A DNA stretch of 64,000 nucleotides from Azolla caroliniana (GCA_043228905.1 JBHGNT010000001.1:7874001-7938000), one strand, 5' to 3'; positions 43,775 to 55,496 are shown, counted from the first letter of the stretch. Numbers and translations are program-made. The notes: generated from the sequence alone by a model not told the origin.

Positions 43775-45051
43775 ATGGCGATCATCGATGCTAACACTGA
43801 GATAAGCCCCTACACAAAAGGTTTAAATATTGGCTCCAATTTCACGATATTGCGCTCGATGCAATGTTTGTTCCCCATCAAACTACAATCGTCAATCCAA
43901 CTAAAAGTTTATAGTAAGTTGCCACCAATGGTGTGCGTGCTTGGGTCCACAAATTCGCACCCACACCACCCCCACACCACAAGAGTGTGAAGGGGGAGCA
44001 CAACAACCCATGGAGCAAAGATACTGATTTCATACTACCGCCAATGCAATGCTCGTTCCCTGTGAAATTGCATCCACAATACGAAACGATGAAGGAGGAG
44101 TGCGAACCATGGATGCTTAACTTGGTCGAGTCCAAGCACAGGCAGTTCCTACTAGACTACCTCCTCTCGCGCTACATTTGTCGGCTGTGCCCGGACACGT
44201 CCGACCTTCCGTGCCTCGTGACCAGCACCAAATTCATCACATGGCTCACGCTCGCAGACGACATTGTAGATGCGGCACAACCTGTCAAGGACAAGGACTA
44301 CATGGGGGGTTGTGGCTCCTCTCAGTCTGCTACTGACTGGTGGGCTCATTCTGTGCTCCTCAAATTACAGGAGTTGACGGATCGAAGCACCGTAGTAACG
44401 CCTCCCGCTCCCGCCTCACTTAGTGATCTTCAAATGCAGCAGAGCCTGGCCATGCTACATGCGTTGGGGGATTTGTGGAAGGAGAGGTCTTCCTAGCTCC
44501 TCCCACATGCACAGACGCGCTTTATATCGACAATGCAAGCCCACCTAGAAGCTTTGTCCCACCAGTCCAGGAACAATCCAGCCGGAGCCAATCTTAGTGT
44601 GGTAGAATATATGGCCATCCGTCGTCCATGCTCGGGCTTCATCTTAGGGTTCGAGCTACTTCTCTATGTGTTGGATCTCGAAGACGACCCCATCCATCTC
44701 CACCCGCTCGTGCACGATCTCCATGACCTCGTCGTGGACTACACGTGCATGTGCAATGACATAGTGTCGTTTCGCATGGACACCTCGGTCAGAGACTTCT
44801 TCAACCTACCATGTATCGTGTACCGGAGCGGCATAGCCAACACATTCCAAGAGGCATTGGACATTGTGGCAGAAATGATGGTGCAAGTCGATGCTCGTTG
44901 CGTGCAAGTGGTGGATGCCATCCGGCGGAATGAGGAGCTGATGGCCATGGAGCCGAAGCTTGAGATGTACTTGGTGACAATGGTGTCATGTATGTCCGGC
45001 ACGCTCCGTTGGTCATTCGAAACATGTCGTTATGGCCTCAAACAAGAGTGA
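43775..45051 (+). pseudogene. Microbial-type terpene synthase-like gene (MTPSL), one in-frame TAG
   Basis: Class I terpene synthases ionise prenyl diphosphates and form cyclic or linear terpenes. Seen here: metal-binding motif DDIVD in WLTLADDIVDAAQ (about 44250); the NSE motif as NDIVSFRMD (about 44755, with D for the usual last E); and the C-terminal WSFETCRY with its R-Y pair (about 45015). MQCSFPVKLHPQYETMKEE is a typical family N-terminus. The frame 43933-45051 is interrupted only by TAG 44494-44496, where Q (CAG) would fit. Upstream, ATG 43775 starts a short exon whose GTAAGT donor (43914) and AG acceptor (44020) define a 107-bp intron that joins in frame. The exon sequence RSMQCLFPIKL resembles the start of exon 2, suggesting a partial duplication. 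Length and motifs fit MTPSL rather than seed-plant TPS. The real start, and whether the TAG is an allele or an error, are open. Confidence 0.82.
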
Positions 45052-46004
45052 CACATGGACTCAAACACGAGGATGTCACTCAACTTACCCCCCCCCCCCC
45101 CACTTAATTTGTTCTAGGTTGGAATGTCTAAATAATTTATTTTGTTTATTTGTCAAGTTACAAGATAATTTAATTTTCAATACATATACACACTCACACA
45201 CACACACACACAACATCCCTCCTTTAGAGTTCTCCCTCGGATGTTGGTAATCTCATTACATCTAGTTTGTTTTCCATTGACGCAAAATTAGACTGCATTA
45301 ATTGGTGCTAAACATTGATTCAATATCACCTAAATTCATGAATCCATTTTCTTTAAGTACCTTTCTTGTGATAGATTTAGTATAAAATTAACTTACTAGA
45401 AACGTAAACGGTGTATACGTTGTATTTTGAAAGGGCAATGTACACGTGTGTGCACATACATAGATATGATGATCAAATATGGAAGGTACAATGTCACATT
45501 TATATATTGAGGCATATGGAACAAAACAAAAGTTGTTTTGGAACATGATAACTTTAGCTTCTACTGGTAAACAAAATGGTTCTTTTAGTCAATTGGTAAA
45601 CAAAATCATATATTCTAGATATATATGATAATAACACTCTCAAAATTTTATAAATGAAAGTAAATTTGTTCACTCTTTTCCATACTATACCCTTGTGTAT
45701 GTATACTTTAATTTGTACTTCTCTGTGTGATTGTGTGTAATTAAAGAGGTTTTTGTGTCATTTCTGTGTGTCGCTTGGAAGCACCTGTATTAATTGATGG
45801 AGTTCTCCCTCCTGTCGATGTCGTTTGCTTGGGGATATGATCAACGTATACCCTATTGGTGGCGAATTGGGCGGGGGTAGTACTAGATTGTAGTCATAGA
45901 TTGACATATTCAAATTTGTGGGGTAGGCCCCACCAATGTATACGAATACATATACTGTTATACAAATGCTTCTAAAAGTATTCGTTTTTTGAGAGTTAGA
46001 GTAT
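45052..46004. other. 3' flank of the terpene synthase gene; no gene
   Basis: A C-run at about 45089-45101 and a (CA)n run at about 45187-45211 are the only repeats noted. No open frame with recognisable content. Confidence 0.5.
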
Positions 46005-46242
46005 CACAATTTGATAAAATGTGCAACATTTAACTGCATTCAAGCTTGCTTTTCACATATTTCCAACTTGGTTTACCAACTACACACATTCCTCCCAGGG
46101 TCTCATTGTGCACTCTTGATTATAATGTTTTTCATTAGCAAAATCGTTGAACATCAAGAGTCACCACTCGATCTCACACATACTACGTTAAGTATCACAC
46201 TTCTTCTCCTATAGGTCATATTTGACCTCCAAAGATGAAAGT

Positions 46243-46303
<61 letters not shown>
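46005..46303 (+). mobile_element. LINE 3' end fragment with (TC)n tail
   Basis: Matches the LINE from near the end of ORF2 (CATCAAGAGTCACCACTC) through CATAGGTCATATTTGA-like 3' sequence. It ends in about 60 bp of (TC)n at 46241-46303, in place of (ATCT)n. Strongly 5' truncated. Confidence 0.78.
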
Positions 46304-46304
<1 letters not shown>

Positions 46305-46719
46305 ACACACGCACAATACTTGGAAATGAATTTTGAATAATAAAAGAATAAGAATTTGAATCTATCTTCCACCCTCCCAATTCACTCTCTTAAATGTCCT
46401 ATTCATAACACTTTGTCAATGTTTTCCTAATTCCATTTCCGCAACAATATAGACCGGAGAAAGACTCAAATACCAAAGTAATATATTGAACTAGCATAAG
46501 TTGATTAAACATGTTCATCAACAAGGATCTTCATAATCAAAATGATGTCATCATTAAAGACTCTCCATACCCCATTACTTCAAATAGAGCCACTATATTT
46601 TATCTTACATCTAAAGCAATAAGAAAATGCTCTTTAATTGGATGAATTTATACCCTAGCAAGATGCTTTGCCTTTATTGTGCACCAAGAGATAATCAAGA
46701 AGTGAGTGCACATTCACAA

Positions 46720-47436
46720 ATGAATGAGAGAGAGATATAGATAGATAGATTATATTATCATCTTCGGAGGTCAAATATGACCTATGAGACCAATTATTAC
46801 ATTTCACGTGATACATGTGAAAGTGAGTAGTGACTCTTGATGTTCAAGAACTTTACCAATGATTGTTGCAATCAAGAGTGCACATTGTGGTTGTGAGAGA
46901 AATTCGTGCAAGGATTGGGCTTAGTAGAAGAGATGTGGAGAGCATGGTCGAATATGATCAAAGGCAGAGCATTGTATCAAAGTGTGATACTCAAACTCGC
47001 GAACTTGTTTAGGGAAAAGTGTGCATTGGCGACCACTGTCATCCCTTGTCCCCCAACACCTTGTCTTACATCGCAATGCATGTCAACTAAGTCACATGGA
47101 AGCAATGGTTCGAATGACAGATAACAAGATGGGCTCTAACATGTATCGATGTGTACAGTTTCCTTGTTCCGCAAAGAATATGGTTTTGTAGTTAGGTGCA
47201 ACATGTGTAGTATAATGTGTCAAGCAAGTGTCTCGCATCCCATCTACCAAACCATTTTTCTATATCTTGCATCCAACCGGAACACAAAATTTTGCTTTTA
47301 TGCATCTTTTGGATCTTTTTTCTTGCTTCCCATGAAATTCTAGGAAGTCGATGTGAGGGACTTTTCTTAACCTTAAGCATGTATTCAACAACCCTTTCCA
47401 TGGCCATGATCTCAATGGGAAGCGATCCCATCTCTA
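46720..47436 (-). mobile_element. LINE fragment, 5' truncated, internal deletion
   Basis: Minus-strand copy of the LINE 3' part. The tail (GAGA/TAGA repeats) is at 46725-46750, then the 3' region with AGGTCAAATATGACC, back to LINE positions near 39650 at 47436. A block of ORF2 is missing near 47220. On the right it runs into a (GA)n run (47437-47462). Confidence 0.78.
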
Positions 47437-48191
47437 GAGAGAGAGAGAGAGAGAGAGAGAGATGTCCATGGGATATTGATTGTAATCCATGAGATGGGCT
47501 AGCCCATGGCGAAGATTAATATTGGGTTCTCTCAAATGTTACGACTTTGATGCTATAGCATATACTATAAACCACGAAGACAACAACAAGAGAGAGAGAG
47601 AGAGAGAGAGAACATAAATTGATGCCTACGTTGATGGATTGCATGCCATCAAATTGTATTTATATTGTTTTTATATGTGATTCTTGTGATTTAGGTCATT
47701 AATTTATATATTTCATTACCATGGAATGAAAGAGGTTGAGGTGGTTAGTGTCAAATTTTAGGAGGCCTTGAGGTAGCTAATTCAAAAACCATGGTGGATA
47801 ATGGCATGTAGTATAAATGAATTGATATAAGTTGTGCCAAAGATGCATGAAAGACGTCATTTAAACTATTGTAACCTTGTTCTAGTGTCCTAAGGTAAGT
47901 CTATCATAATAAGAGAGAGAGAGAGAGACCTTCCACCATGGTATTGATTCGAACTCTCCAAAGCTTACGAGATACATTTATTGGTCTTCTATAGCCTATT
48001 GGATAGTGTTGCAACATTTTCTTCAATTATGGGGAAGTACTTGTTCTTTGACATGTAATGTTCTGACACTTATAGTTTTCACCGCTTTAGGTTTTACTCA
48101 CTTGTATGTTTTTATTGTCAATTGCATAACATAGAGTTAGCACATTGTTTGCAAATTATGACTTCCTACAGATGTATTTCTCGTAATAATA
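47437..48191. other. No gene; (GA)n microsatellites
   Basis: (GA)n runs at about 47437-47462, 47590-47611 and 47910-47928. Nothing else recognised. Confidence 0.5.
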
Positions 48192-48950
48192 TGTCGTGAA
48201 GGATTCCGGCCATAGGGAGAAAAGGGAGATGGATGCATGTGAACGGGGGTGTGCACAAATGCACACGAACAAGCCTTTATGTACAAACATATGTAAATAC
48301 TTGTGTGTTGTTGAATATTAGCTAGAGTGTTTTAATAGGTATTTTAAACCCCACACATATAGAGAGGAATTAGAGATATGATGCGAGAGAATGAAGGACA
48401 GAAAACGGCTATCTTAACAACTTGATGTAACGGTCTCTCCGTCCTAGAGCTATAAAGGGAGGGAGATAAGACTAAGTGGGGATCCATCGTTTTGGAGAAT
48501 GAGGTGCTGCTAGTTTGTGATTTGGAGCTATGTCAATTCCCTGCGTTGTTTTGTATGTTGAGTCTTGTGCCCGGTGAGGCCTCTGCTCGTGTAGGAAGCT
48601 TGTGTGCTCCCGACTAGAGGCTCATCGTTTTCCCGTGTGCGTGTGTGGGGAGCTCGAAGCTCTGTCACCGGCAGAGTTCGGTTGTAATCTCTTTGTTCTC
48701 CGATTAACCATATTGATATTTGTTGTGTTTTCTCTTAGTGTTTGGGGAATACTCATTTTTGTTTTCCTAAACATTTTCTCATGATCATTTGGGTTCCTCA
48801 GCCCGTGCGCTCGTCCTCCAGAATCCGGAGACAGGTCCAGATCGGACTGCTCTTCAGGCCCGAGCGTCTATGAAACCATTCGTTAAACTCTCTCTTCCTC
48901 TCTCTGTCACGACCTCCTTGGTCCAAGACCCCGGTGGTCCTTGTTGTCCA
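48192..48950 (+). repeat. Probable gypsy family A-type LTR, diverged
   Basis: Starts TGTCGTGAAGGATTCC as the A-family LTRs do. It has a TATAAAGGG box near 48451 and ends with the family's CCAAGACCCCGGTGGTCC-type segment. The 3' border is approximate and no target duplication is clear. It may be solo or the LTR of an element no longer recognisable. Confidence 0.45.
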
Positions 48951-49038
48951 CCCTAGTGAAAAACGAGGCGAAGATTAAAGGCGGACTAGTGGATAAGTGT
49001 ATTTTGTAATGATGGAAGCGTTAGAAAGCATAAGCACA

Positions 49039-49443
49039 TGTAACGGTTCACGCACTAGGTGTAACTGTCTATGCCCTGCATATATAAAGGGCATAGAAAC
49101 ATTGTAAAGAGCTAGCGTAGTTTTGGGAGTATAATCCGTCTAATATAATCATGTTGTCTTTTCTGAACTCTGTGTCAAGTATTATCTAAACTCTTTGTTG
49201 ATTCAGAAGCATATTTGTTTCTTAGGGTAAGTGGTGTATCTGTGTAAACAACTACATATGGTAAGAAGGCGTTCGGTTGTAGCCATCTCCTATTAACGGC
49301 TTACCCTCGTGGTCACTCAGTGACGCAATACCCATTCCCGCGGGTTAAGGCTAGACGTACTACGCTATCCATTCTCTGTACCACGATCTTCTTGAGTCGT
49401 ACCCCGAAGGACTGAGGGTAGGCCGTGTGCCTAGTCGGTAACA
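49039..49443 (+). repeat. Probable gypsy B-type 5' LTR followed by a primer site
   Basis: TGTAACGG at 49039 and GTCGGTAACA ending at 49443 form near-matching ends. TATATAAAGGG is at about 49081. The following TTTTGGCACGCC (49445-49456) matches the gypsy B2 primer site TTTGGCACGTCC. The internal region to the right has no recognisable gag. Confidence 0.45.
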
Positions 49444-51032
49444 CTTTTGGCACGCCTGGTGATCTATGATTCTCACAGCCGAGCATCAGGGAATGGATAT
49501 CTAGCCGCCAATGCAAACGAGAACCAACTCGACAAGATCGTCCGTAGACCCGGTCCTTCACCTGAAAAGTAGAAGAACGCGCTACGTGAAAACCACGCCT
49601 CAAGGATTGCGTTCCATCTCTCTCGGAGTATACGCTAGAATCGACGTTCACCGAAAAGAGCGGCACTGGGCAAGAGGTCCTATCTCCACTAGACTAATAT
49701 AGTGGAAATACTACTTCTCAACCAATTTCGTCTTCCGCAGCCGTCGTGGTTTGTCTCTAGCCGCCTCACCGGCCTCATCCTCAATTTCGTGCACTTTGGC
49801 CTCGGGCCATGTCTTCTCGCCGCCACCTTCCATCTCTCCAGTCTCACGCCAGCTCACGGGCCCGACTACCGAAGTCTCCAGATCCGGTGTGGAGGGACCG
49901 CTCCATCCGCACTTCTCCGCATCATCGATTCCTGTTCTCCCACCACCACCATCCATCTCTCCGGTCTCACGTTGGCTCTCGGGCCCGACTGTCGAAGTCT
50001 CCGGATCAAGTGTTAGGAGACCCATAGGACCGTTCTTCGTTTTACCTCTTCCTTTTGTACTTCTCTCGAACTGAGTCGCCTTGCCGCCACCTTCCATCTC
50101 TCCAGTCTCATGTTGCCACGTTGGCCGAACTTCCGAAGTTTTTGGATAAGGTGTGGAGGGACCACTCTATCCACACTCCTCTGCATTGCCGAATCCTGTT
50201 CTCTCGCCGCCACCTTCCATTTCTCCGGTCTCACATCAGCTCTCAGGTCTGCCTGCAGAAAGTCTCCGAGTTAACTGTGAGGAGACCCATAGGATTGTCC
50301 TTCATTTTGCTTCTTCCTTTTGTCCTTCTCTCAGACCAAGTTGCTTCGCCACCACCCTCCTTCTCTCTGGTCTCACGTTGCCACATTGGTCGAACTGCTA
50401 AAGTCTCCGGAAACGATGTGGAGGAATCTCTCAGTCCAACCTCCGACTTGTTGTCGTCCTTCTCTTGGGCATTCCCGCCTCCACCTTCCATCTCTACGGT
50501 CTCACATCGGCTCTCAGGCCTGACTGCCGAAGTCTTTGGATTCAGTGTGGGGAACGATATCATAACTTCGCCCTCCTTCGACTCGTCCATAGCTGTTGAC
50601 TCCTCGAATCATGGTTTTGTCGATAGTTATCTCTTCTTCAATCGCGCAAGCCCCGCCTCGGCTTGCTTCTCCAATATCCGGAGTTTCAAGCAGCAGTGCC
50701 TGAAACCATTGGTCTCTTTTCGAACCCACGATCGTCATGTCCCCGAATCCGACCTCTTCCTTGGTCGGTCTTTCGCTACACCCTCTGTCGTGGTACCGTG
50801 GTACTGTCCTTCGGCTTCCGCATGGCCCACATCCATCTCATCCGGAAGGCCGACTAGCTCTTGATATTCGGAATCCGACTATGTGCCGGATCTCTCCTCT
50901 TCTTGGACCATCGCCTTCAGAGCCCCGTACGCTTCCCATACCAGGGCCTTGACATCGATCTTCGTCGAACCGTCTCGTCGTGCGTTTGCTTCCTGCTATG
51001 ATGGCGTGGCGTTGCACGTCATCTTCCCCTTT
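49444..51032. other. Unrecognised internal region with long open frames on both strands
   Basis: Contains the dimeric repeat (49830-50560). Minus-strand frames are charged and gag-like in composition (for example KIDVKALVWEAYGALK near 50950, in a frame with several stops). Plus-strand frames (up to 269 codons, 50055-50864) are Ser/Pro/His-rich. I recognise no domain on either strand. Probably internal sequence of an LTR element. Confidence 0.4.
49830..50560. repeat. Tandem repeat with dimeric unit of about 265 bp (three dimers)
   Basis: The motif CCATCTCTCC-GTCTCAC begins at 49830, 49953, 50094, 50217, 50359 (as CCTTCTCTCT) and 50488. Spacings are therefore 123, 141, 123, 142 and 129 bp, an alternation that gives a higher-order unit of 264-265 bp. 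On the minus strand units encode variants of GPESRCETVEMEGGG. Confidence 0.85.
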
Positions 51033-51668
51033 CATGTGATATGTGTGAAAGTGAGTAGTGGCTCTCGATGTTCAAGAACATTACTAATGAATGTTGCAAT
51101 CGAGAGTGCACATTGTGGTTGTGAGAGAAATTCGTGCAAGGATTGGGCTTGGTCGAAGATGTGTCGAAAGCATGGTCAAATAAGATCAAAGGCAGAGCAT
51201 TGTATCAAAGTGTAATACTCAGACTCTCAAACTTGTTTAGGGCAAAGTGTGCATAGTCAACCACTCTCATCATTTATGCCCCAACACCCCCGTCTCACAT
51301 CGCAATGCATGTGAGCTAAGTCGCATAGAAGCAATGGTTCAAATGACATACAACATGATGGGCACTAACATGTATCAATGTGTATGGTTTCCCCGTTCCA
51401 TGAAGAATATGGTTTTGCAGTTAGGTGCAACATATGTAGTATAATGTGTGAAGCGTGAACCTCCACATTTTTCCCATGTCATGATACATTGGTGTTGCAA
51501 AAAGGCCTCATTTAGAGAGCAATGTAGTGATACATCATGAAGCAAATGCATTTTGGATCCAATCGGAACTCAAAATTTTGCTTTTATGCGTCTTTTGGAT
51601 CTTTTTGCTTGTTTCCCATGCAATTTTAGGAAGTCAATGTGAGGGACTGTTTTGAACCTCAAGGATGT
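51033..51668 (-). mobile_element. LINE fragment (first block), split by LTR element
   Basis: Minus-strand copy of the LINE ORF2 end and adjoining sequence. It starts at 51033 near the ORF2 stop, so the 3' tail is missing. It stops at 51668 where the LTR element 51669-54450 inserted, and continues at 54451. Confidence 0.8.
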
Positions 51669-52103
51669 TGTTATAGGTTTTAGGGTTAGGGTAGAGGATG
51701 AGGATGAATGGTAATGGTGCAGTAGTGAAAATGATGGAGAGTATGATGGTGAGAGAGATCATGACGATGTTGACAAGTGATTGAGAAGCATTACGGGGTG
51801 GGGGGTGGTGCCTAGAATGGCTCCACCCCCCTCCCAAGGGGGTTCAACATAAGGGAGGAGAGATAGAGAGAGAGATAGAGAGAGAAATGATCCTTGTCTT
51901 CCTTCATTCGGAATCCCCATAAGGCAGGTTAAATAGTTACAAAAGGATAGATACACAAGGGTGCAAGTCCCCTTGGGCATTCACACCTAATCACTCACTC
52001 ACACTTACATTCACACTCATAATCGTATGACATTACACATACATTACATCTTTCACCCTCACTTACACACTCATCAATCACCCGTACATCTCGTACGGTA
52101 ACA
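51669..52103 (+). repeat. Left LTR of the non-autonomous element
   Basis: 435 bp; contains a C-run/G-run palindrome near 51820-51845 and short GATAGAGA repeats. The following bases match a gypsy-type primer site in the plus orientation. Confidence 0.8.
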
Positions 52104-53989
52104 CAATATGGCACGCCCGTGGGAGAGTGCCTTGCACGTTGATCCCACATGCCTTGATCATAATCTTTCTTCGACCGGAATTTCCATCGGTCCTCTTAAC
52201 GATCGACTCCCTCGATCGGAGCGCTTGACTCGAACATCTCCGTCAGTCAGCGAATCTTCATCGACACGAACATGCCCGTTCTGTTGGTTCACAAACATTG
52301 ATATCATAGGTCCAAAAACGTTGTGTGTATGTGTATCTTCCTTTTGTTGATTCTGTGAGTTGTGTGTTGATCGCATCCATTTCGTTTAGGTTGATGAGTT
52401 TTCGAAATTTCGTAGGTACTGTTTGATTTTTAAAATATTTAAGTATGTACCCTTACATTTATGAAATTTGTTAGTCTACCCTCATGTTTCCGAAATTCTT
52501 CATGTGCCCCTACGTTTCTTTTTTCCTTCTTGTTGTTGTCTTCTGTTTTTCTTTAGTTGCTTCGAACTGGTGCTTCTCCTTCCTCCTCCTCCTCTTCTTC
52601 TTCTTCTCTCTTTCTCTTCTCTCTTCTTCTTGTTTTATTCTGTTCTTCCATTATTGCTTCTCATTCCTCTTCTTTCTTCTCTGCGATCTCTTCTTGTTCG
52701 CTTTCTTCTGCAAATCTTCCCTTCTTCTCTCTTTCTTCCTCTGTTTTGGCTGTTTTGGTTGTCATCATTGGCCGTCTATCTATATCTGTCGCGTCTTCCA
52801 TCTTTCTCTGTTGTTTGTCGTAACCAACACCATTGTTGCCGATCTCTGTCCGACCCTTCTAGTTGTCTCACCTTCTGATGTTCTGTATGTTTTCTTTTTC
52901 ATCTCCGGCTCCGGCGCCATCTCTGTCTGTCGTCGTCCATCGCTTCGGCCACTCCAACCACTCTCCAGTCGGCGCTTTTCCGGGCTCTCGTCAATCTCTA
53001 TCGGTATCGCCGTTCTGGCCATCGATCCGGCCGTTCCGGTCGTCGTCCGATCCGTTCTGGCCGGTTTTTCGGTAGTTTGTTCAGCTGTTGTCCGGCTGCT
53101 CCCATCTCTGGCCATTTTGGTCGTCTTCCGCTCCATCGCCCGCTCCATCACCGATGCTTTTCTCGAGCTTTCCACTGTTCGGCCTCTGTCCAGCCGACTC
53201 CATCTTCGGCCAGTGTCTCTCCCGTCTTCTTTCGGCGTCATCATTGTTCCGGCCGTTGGTTGTCGAGCCCCCGCTGCTATCCGGCCGTTCTGGATGCTGT
53301 CCGACCACTCCAGCCACTTCTTGGCCGTTGGTATGTGGCCACCGGCGTCCGATCGTCGTCCCGGCTCCGTCACCGTTCCGACCTCTTGGCCCGTCCGGCC
53401 GTGTCTTTTCTGTCTGTCATGTTTTTCCAGCCATCTCTGTCCGCTTTTTGACCGGTCTCCGACCGCCCGTTGTTCTTGGCTGCTGTCTATCTGTCGATCT
53501 GGCTATCCCTCTCTGACTATATCTTTCCAGTCCTTCATTCATTCTTCCATCCATCTGTTCGGCATCAAGTCGTTCTTCAACGGTCTTTGTCGCGTCGCAT
53601 ATCTGTCGCTGTCCACCTTGTCCGACTGTCTTCATTCATCCCGGCCGTCGTCCCCGGTCATCTCCGTTGTTCGGCACGAACGGCCATGTCTTTCCGGCTG
53701 TCCGGTTGTCGTCCCACTCGTCTTCAGTCCGGCCATCGTTGTTGTCTATCTCTGTCATTCCGGTTGTCGCAATGATTGTTTCTTTTTTTTTTTCGTTATC
53801 ATGGCCATTTCCAACACATTGTGGTCGCCATTTCTTGCACATTACTGATTCGATTTCCTACTCATCATAAATTCGATTTCTCACACATCATCGTCACCAT
53901 TATCGCACATTTCATCGTTGCTATCTCTGCCACGTATTAGTCTTCGACTACGTCTCCAACGGGGGGTCGCCTTAGTGGTCGCCAAAAAG

Positions 53990-54450
53990 TATTATAGGTT
54001 TTAGGGTTAGGGTAGAGGATGAGGATGAATGGTAATGGTGTAGTAGTGAAAATGATGGAGGGTATGATGGTGAGAGAGATCATGACGATGTTGAGAAGTG
54101 ATTGAGAAGCATTACGGGGTGGGGGGTGGTTCCTAGAATGGCTCCACCCCCCTCCCAAGGGGGTTCAACATAAGGGAGGAGAGATAGAGAGAGAGATAGA
54201 GAGAGAAATGATCCTTGTCTTCCTTCATTCGGAATCCCCATAAGGCAGGTTAAATAGTTACAAAAGGGTAGATACACAAGGGTGCAAGTCCCCTTGGGCA
54301 TTCACACCTAATCAGTCACTCACACCTCTTTGTATTCACCACACTCACACTTACATTCACACTCATAATCGTATGACATTACACATACATTACATCTTTC
54401 ACCCTCACTTATCACACTCATCAATCACCCGTACATCTTGTACAGTAACA
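53990..54450 (+). repeat. Right LTR of the non-autonomous element
   Basis: 461 bp; as the left LTR but with an additional 25-26 bp near 54325 (CTCTTTGTATTCACC...). First bases TATTA instead of TGTTA. Confidence 0.8.
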
Positions 54451-54558
54451 CATGTATTTAACAACCCTTTCCATGGCCATGATCTCAATGGGAAGTGATC
54501 CCGTCTTAAGGAGGAGGAGGTTGTATGGCGTTTGTTTCTTAATTTGTAGAAACTTTGT
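54451..54558 (-). mobile_element. LINE fragment (second block)
   Basis: Continues the minus-strand LINE from 51668: CAACCCTTTCCATGGCCATG, then GTTTGTTTCTTAA, matching LINE ORF2 codons around 39600-39700 (TGSLPIEIMAMERVVEYM). Its 5' truncation point lies about 50 bp from that of the copy at 46720-47436. Confidence 0.78.
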
Positions 54559-54691
54559 AGAGAGAGAAAAGAGAGACGCTCAAATGGATGTAGATTAGTT
54601 GGTAAGGTTGCCCCATGGAGACTAGGAATTGGGCTCAACCCCAACATTTCACATTGGCGTTTAGTGAATTTTTGGATATGTATGAAATATA

Positions 54692-54809
54692 TAATAGAGA
54701 GGTGAGGAAATTAGGTTTCAAACCCAAGACACAATGCTTGTAGGGTAAGCTAATAGAGAGGTGAGGAAATTAGGTTTCAAACCCAAAACGCAATGCGTGT
54801 AGGGTAAGC
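54692..54809. repeat. 59-bp tandem duplication
   Basis: Copies 54692-54750 and 54751-54809 (TAATAGAGAGGTGAGGAAAT...) differ at about three bases. Confidence 0.9.
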
Positions 54810-55496
54810 TAATTACAATAAAAAAATAAGACAGTGATTGATTTTATTATTGTGTTCAAAGGTCCTATATGGCTTATTGGACGAGAATTTAGTGAATGAT
54901 ATGATGTTCAATATTTTAACTAATAAACTTTGTTAAAGAAAGAAAGAGATCATCCTTGCAACATTTCTTTGTAACCCTTATAGAACGCAAGACTCTTTCA
55001 CTTCATTTTTATTTTAATAAAAAGTTAACGGTGATCTTATTAAGGCTACTTCTATTTGTCTATTACTCATGGTTTTCTTTAAAATTGTATTGAAGCCATG
55101 ACACCATCAAGATGGTATTGGAAGAGCCTTTGGTGAATGTATGTGTGCTTGTGGTAGTAAAGAAAAACAAGGCCATTATATTATTTACTCATAAATTGAT
55201 GAAACTTTGATGTAGGGAACATACATACATGGCTTCAATAAAAGTTTGAAAATTAGTGCATGTGTGTCTACTCAAGGAGCACCATGATGTGCTTATAGCA
55301 ATCAATAACAAAACCATTTAACCTCTGAAAAAGATGGTAGGAAGAATATTCATATAGCACAAATATCTATTGATAAGAACGTTGAAAGTAAGATTAAAGA
55401 CTTGCCTATCTCATCTTTGCAAAACGAGACTAGTACTCACGACTTCTTTTATAGAAAGGCAAACGAGATAGAGGATGGGTTTTCTCAAGGAGAGAA
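54810..55496. other. No gene seen
   Basis: AT-rich; no recognisable coding. A purine-rich CAAGGAGAGAA at its right end precedes the possible LTR. Confidence 0.45.

Larger units (their letters stand above)
51669..54450 (+). mobile_element. Non-autonomous LTR element with TSD
   Basis: LTRs 51669-52103 and 53990-54450 differ at roughly nine positions plus a 25-26 bp insertion in the right one. They begin TGTTATAGG (TATTATAGG on the right) and end GTAACA. The target duplication in the LINE is GATGT/CATGT. The 1.9-kb interior has no gag or pol: a TC-rich tract (about 52500-52800) and a GC-rich repetitive part (52900-53800). The plus-strand site TATGGCACGCCC right after the left LTR resembles the gypsy B primer site. 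Minus-strand TTTTTGGCGACC next to the right LTR also looks like a gypsy primer site, so polarity is uncertain. Confidence 0.8.

Noticed and set aside
43552-43794. Open frames encoding Tyr-Lys or Asn-Thr repeats
   Set aside because: Translation of the (ACAAAT)n microsatellite; no support as a protein.
44475-44496. A tiny GT-AG intron removing the TAG in the terpene synthase gene
   Set aside because: It would be only 22 nt, too short for splicing, and larger GT-AG pairs would delete conserved helix sequence.
50055-50864. 269-codon plus-strand open frame
   Set aside because: Overlaps the dimeric repeat and is Ser/Pro/His-rich. The opposite strand is equally open and more protein-like, so no gene is called on either.
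52484-53848. 454-codon open frame on the plus strand with hydrophobic stretches
   Set aside because: It lies inside the non-autonomous LTR element. Its 'membrane' segments are simply the translation of a TC-rich tract (Phe/Leu/Ser), and the rest is GC-biased sequence that is also open on the other strand.
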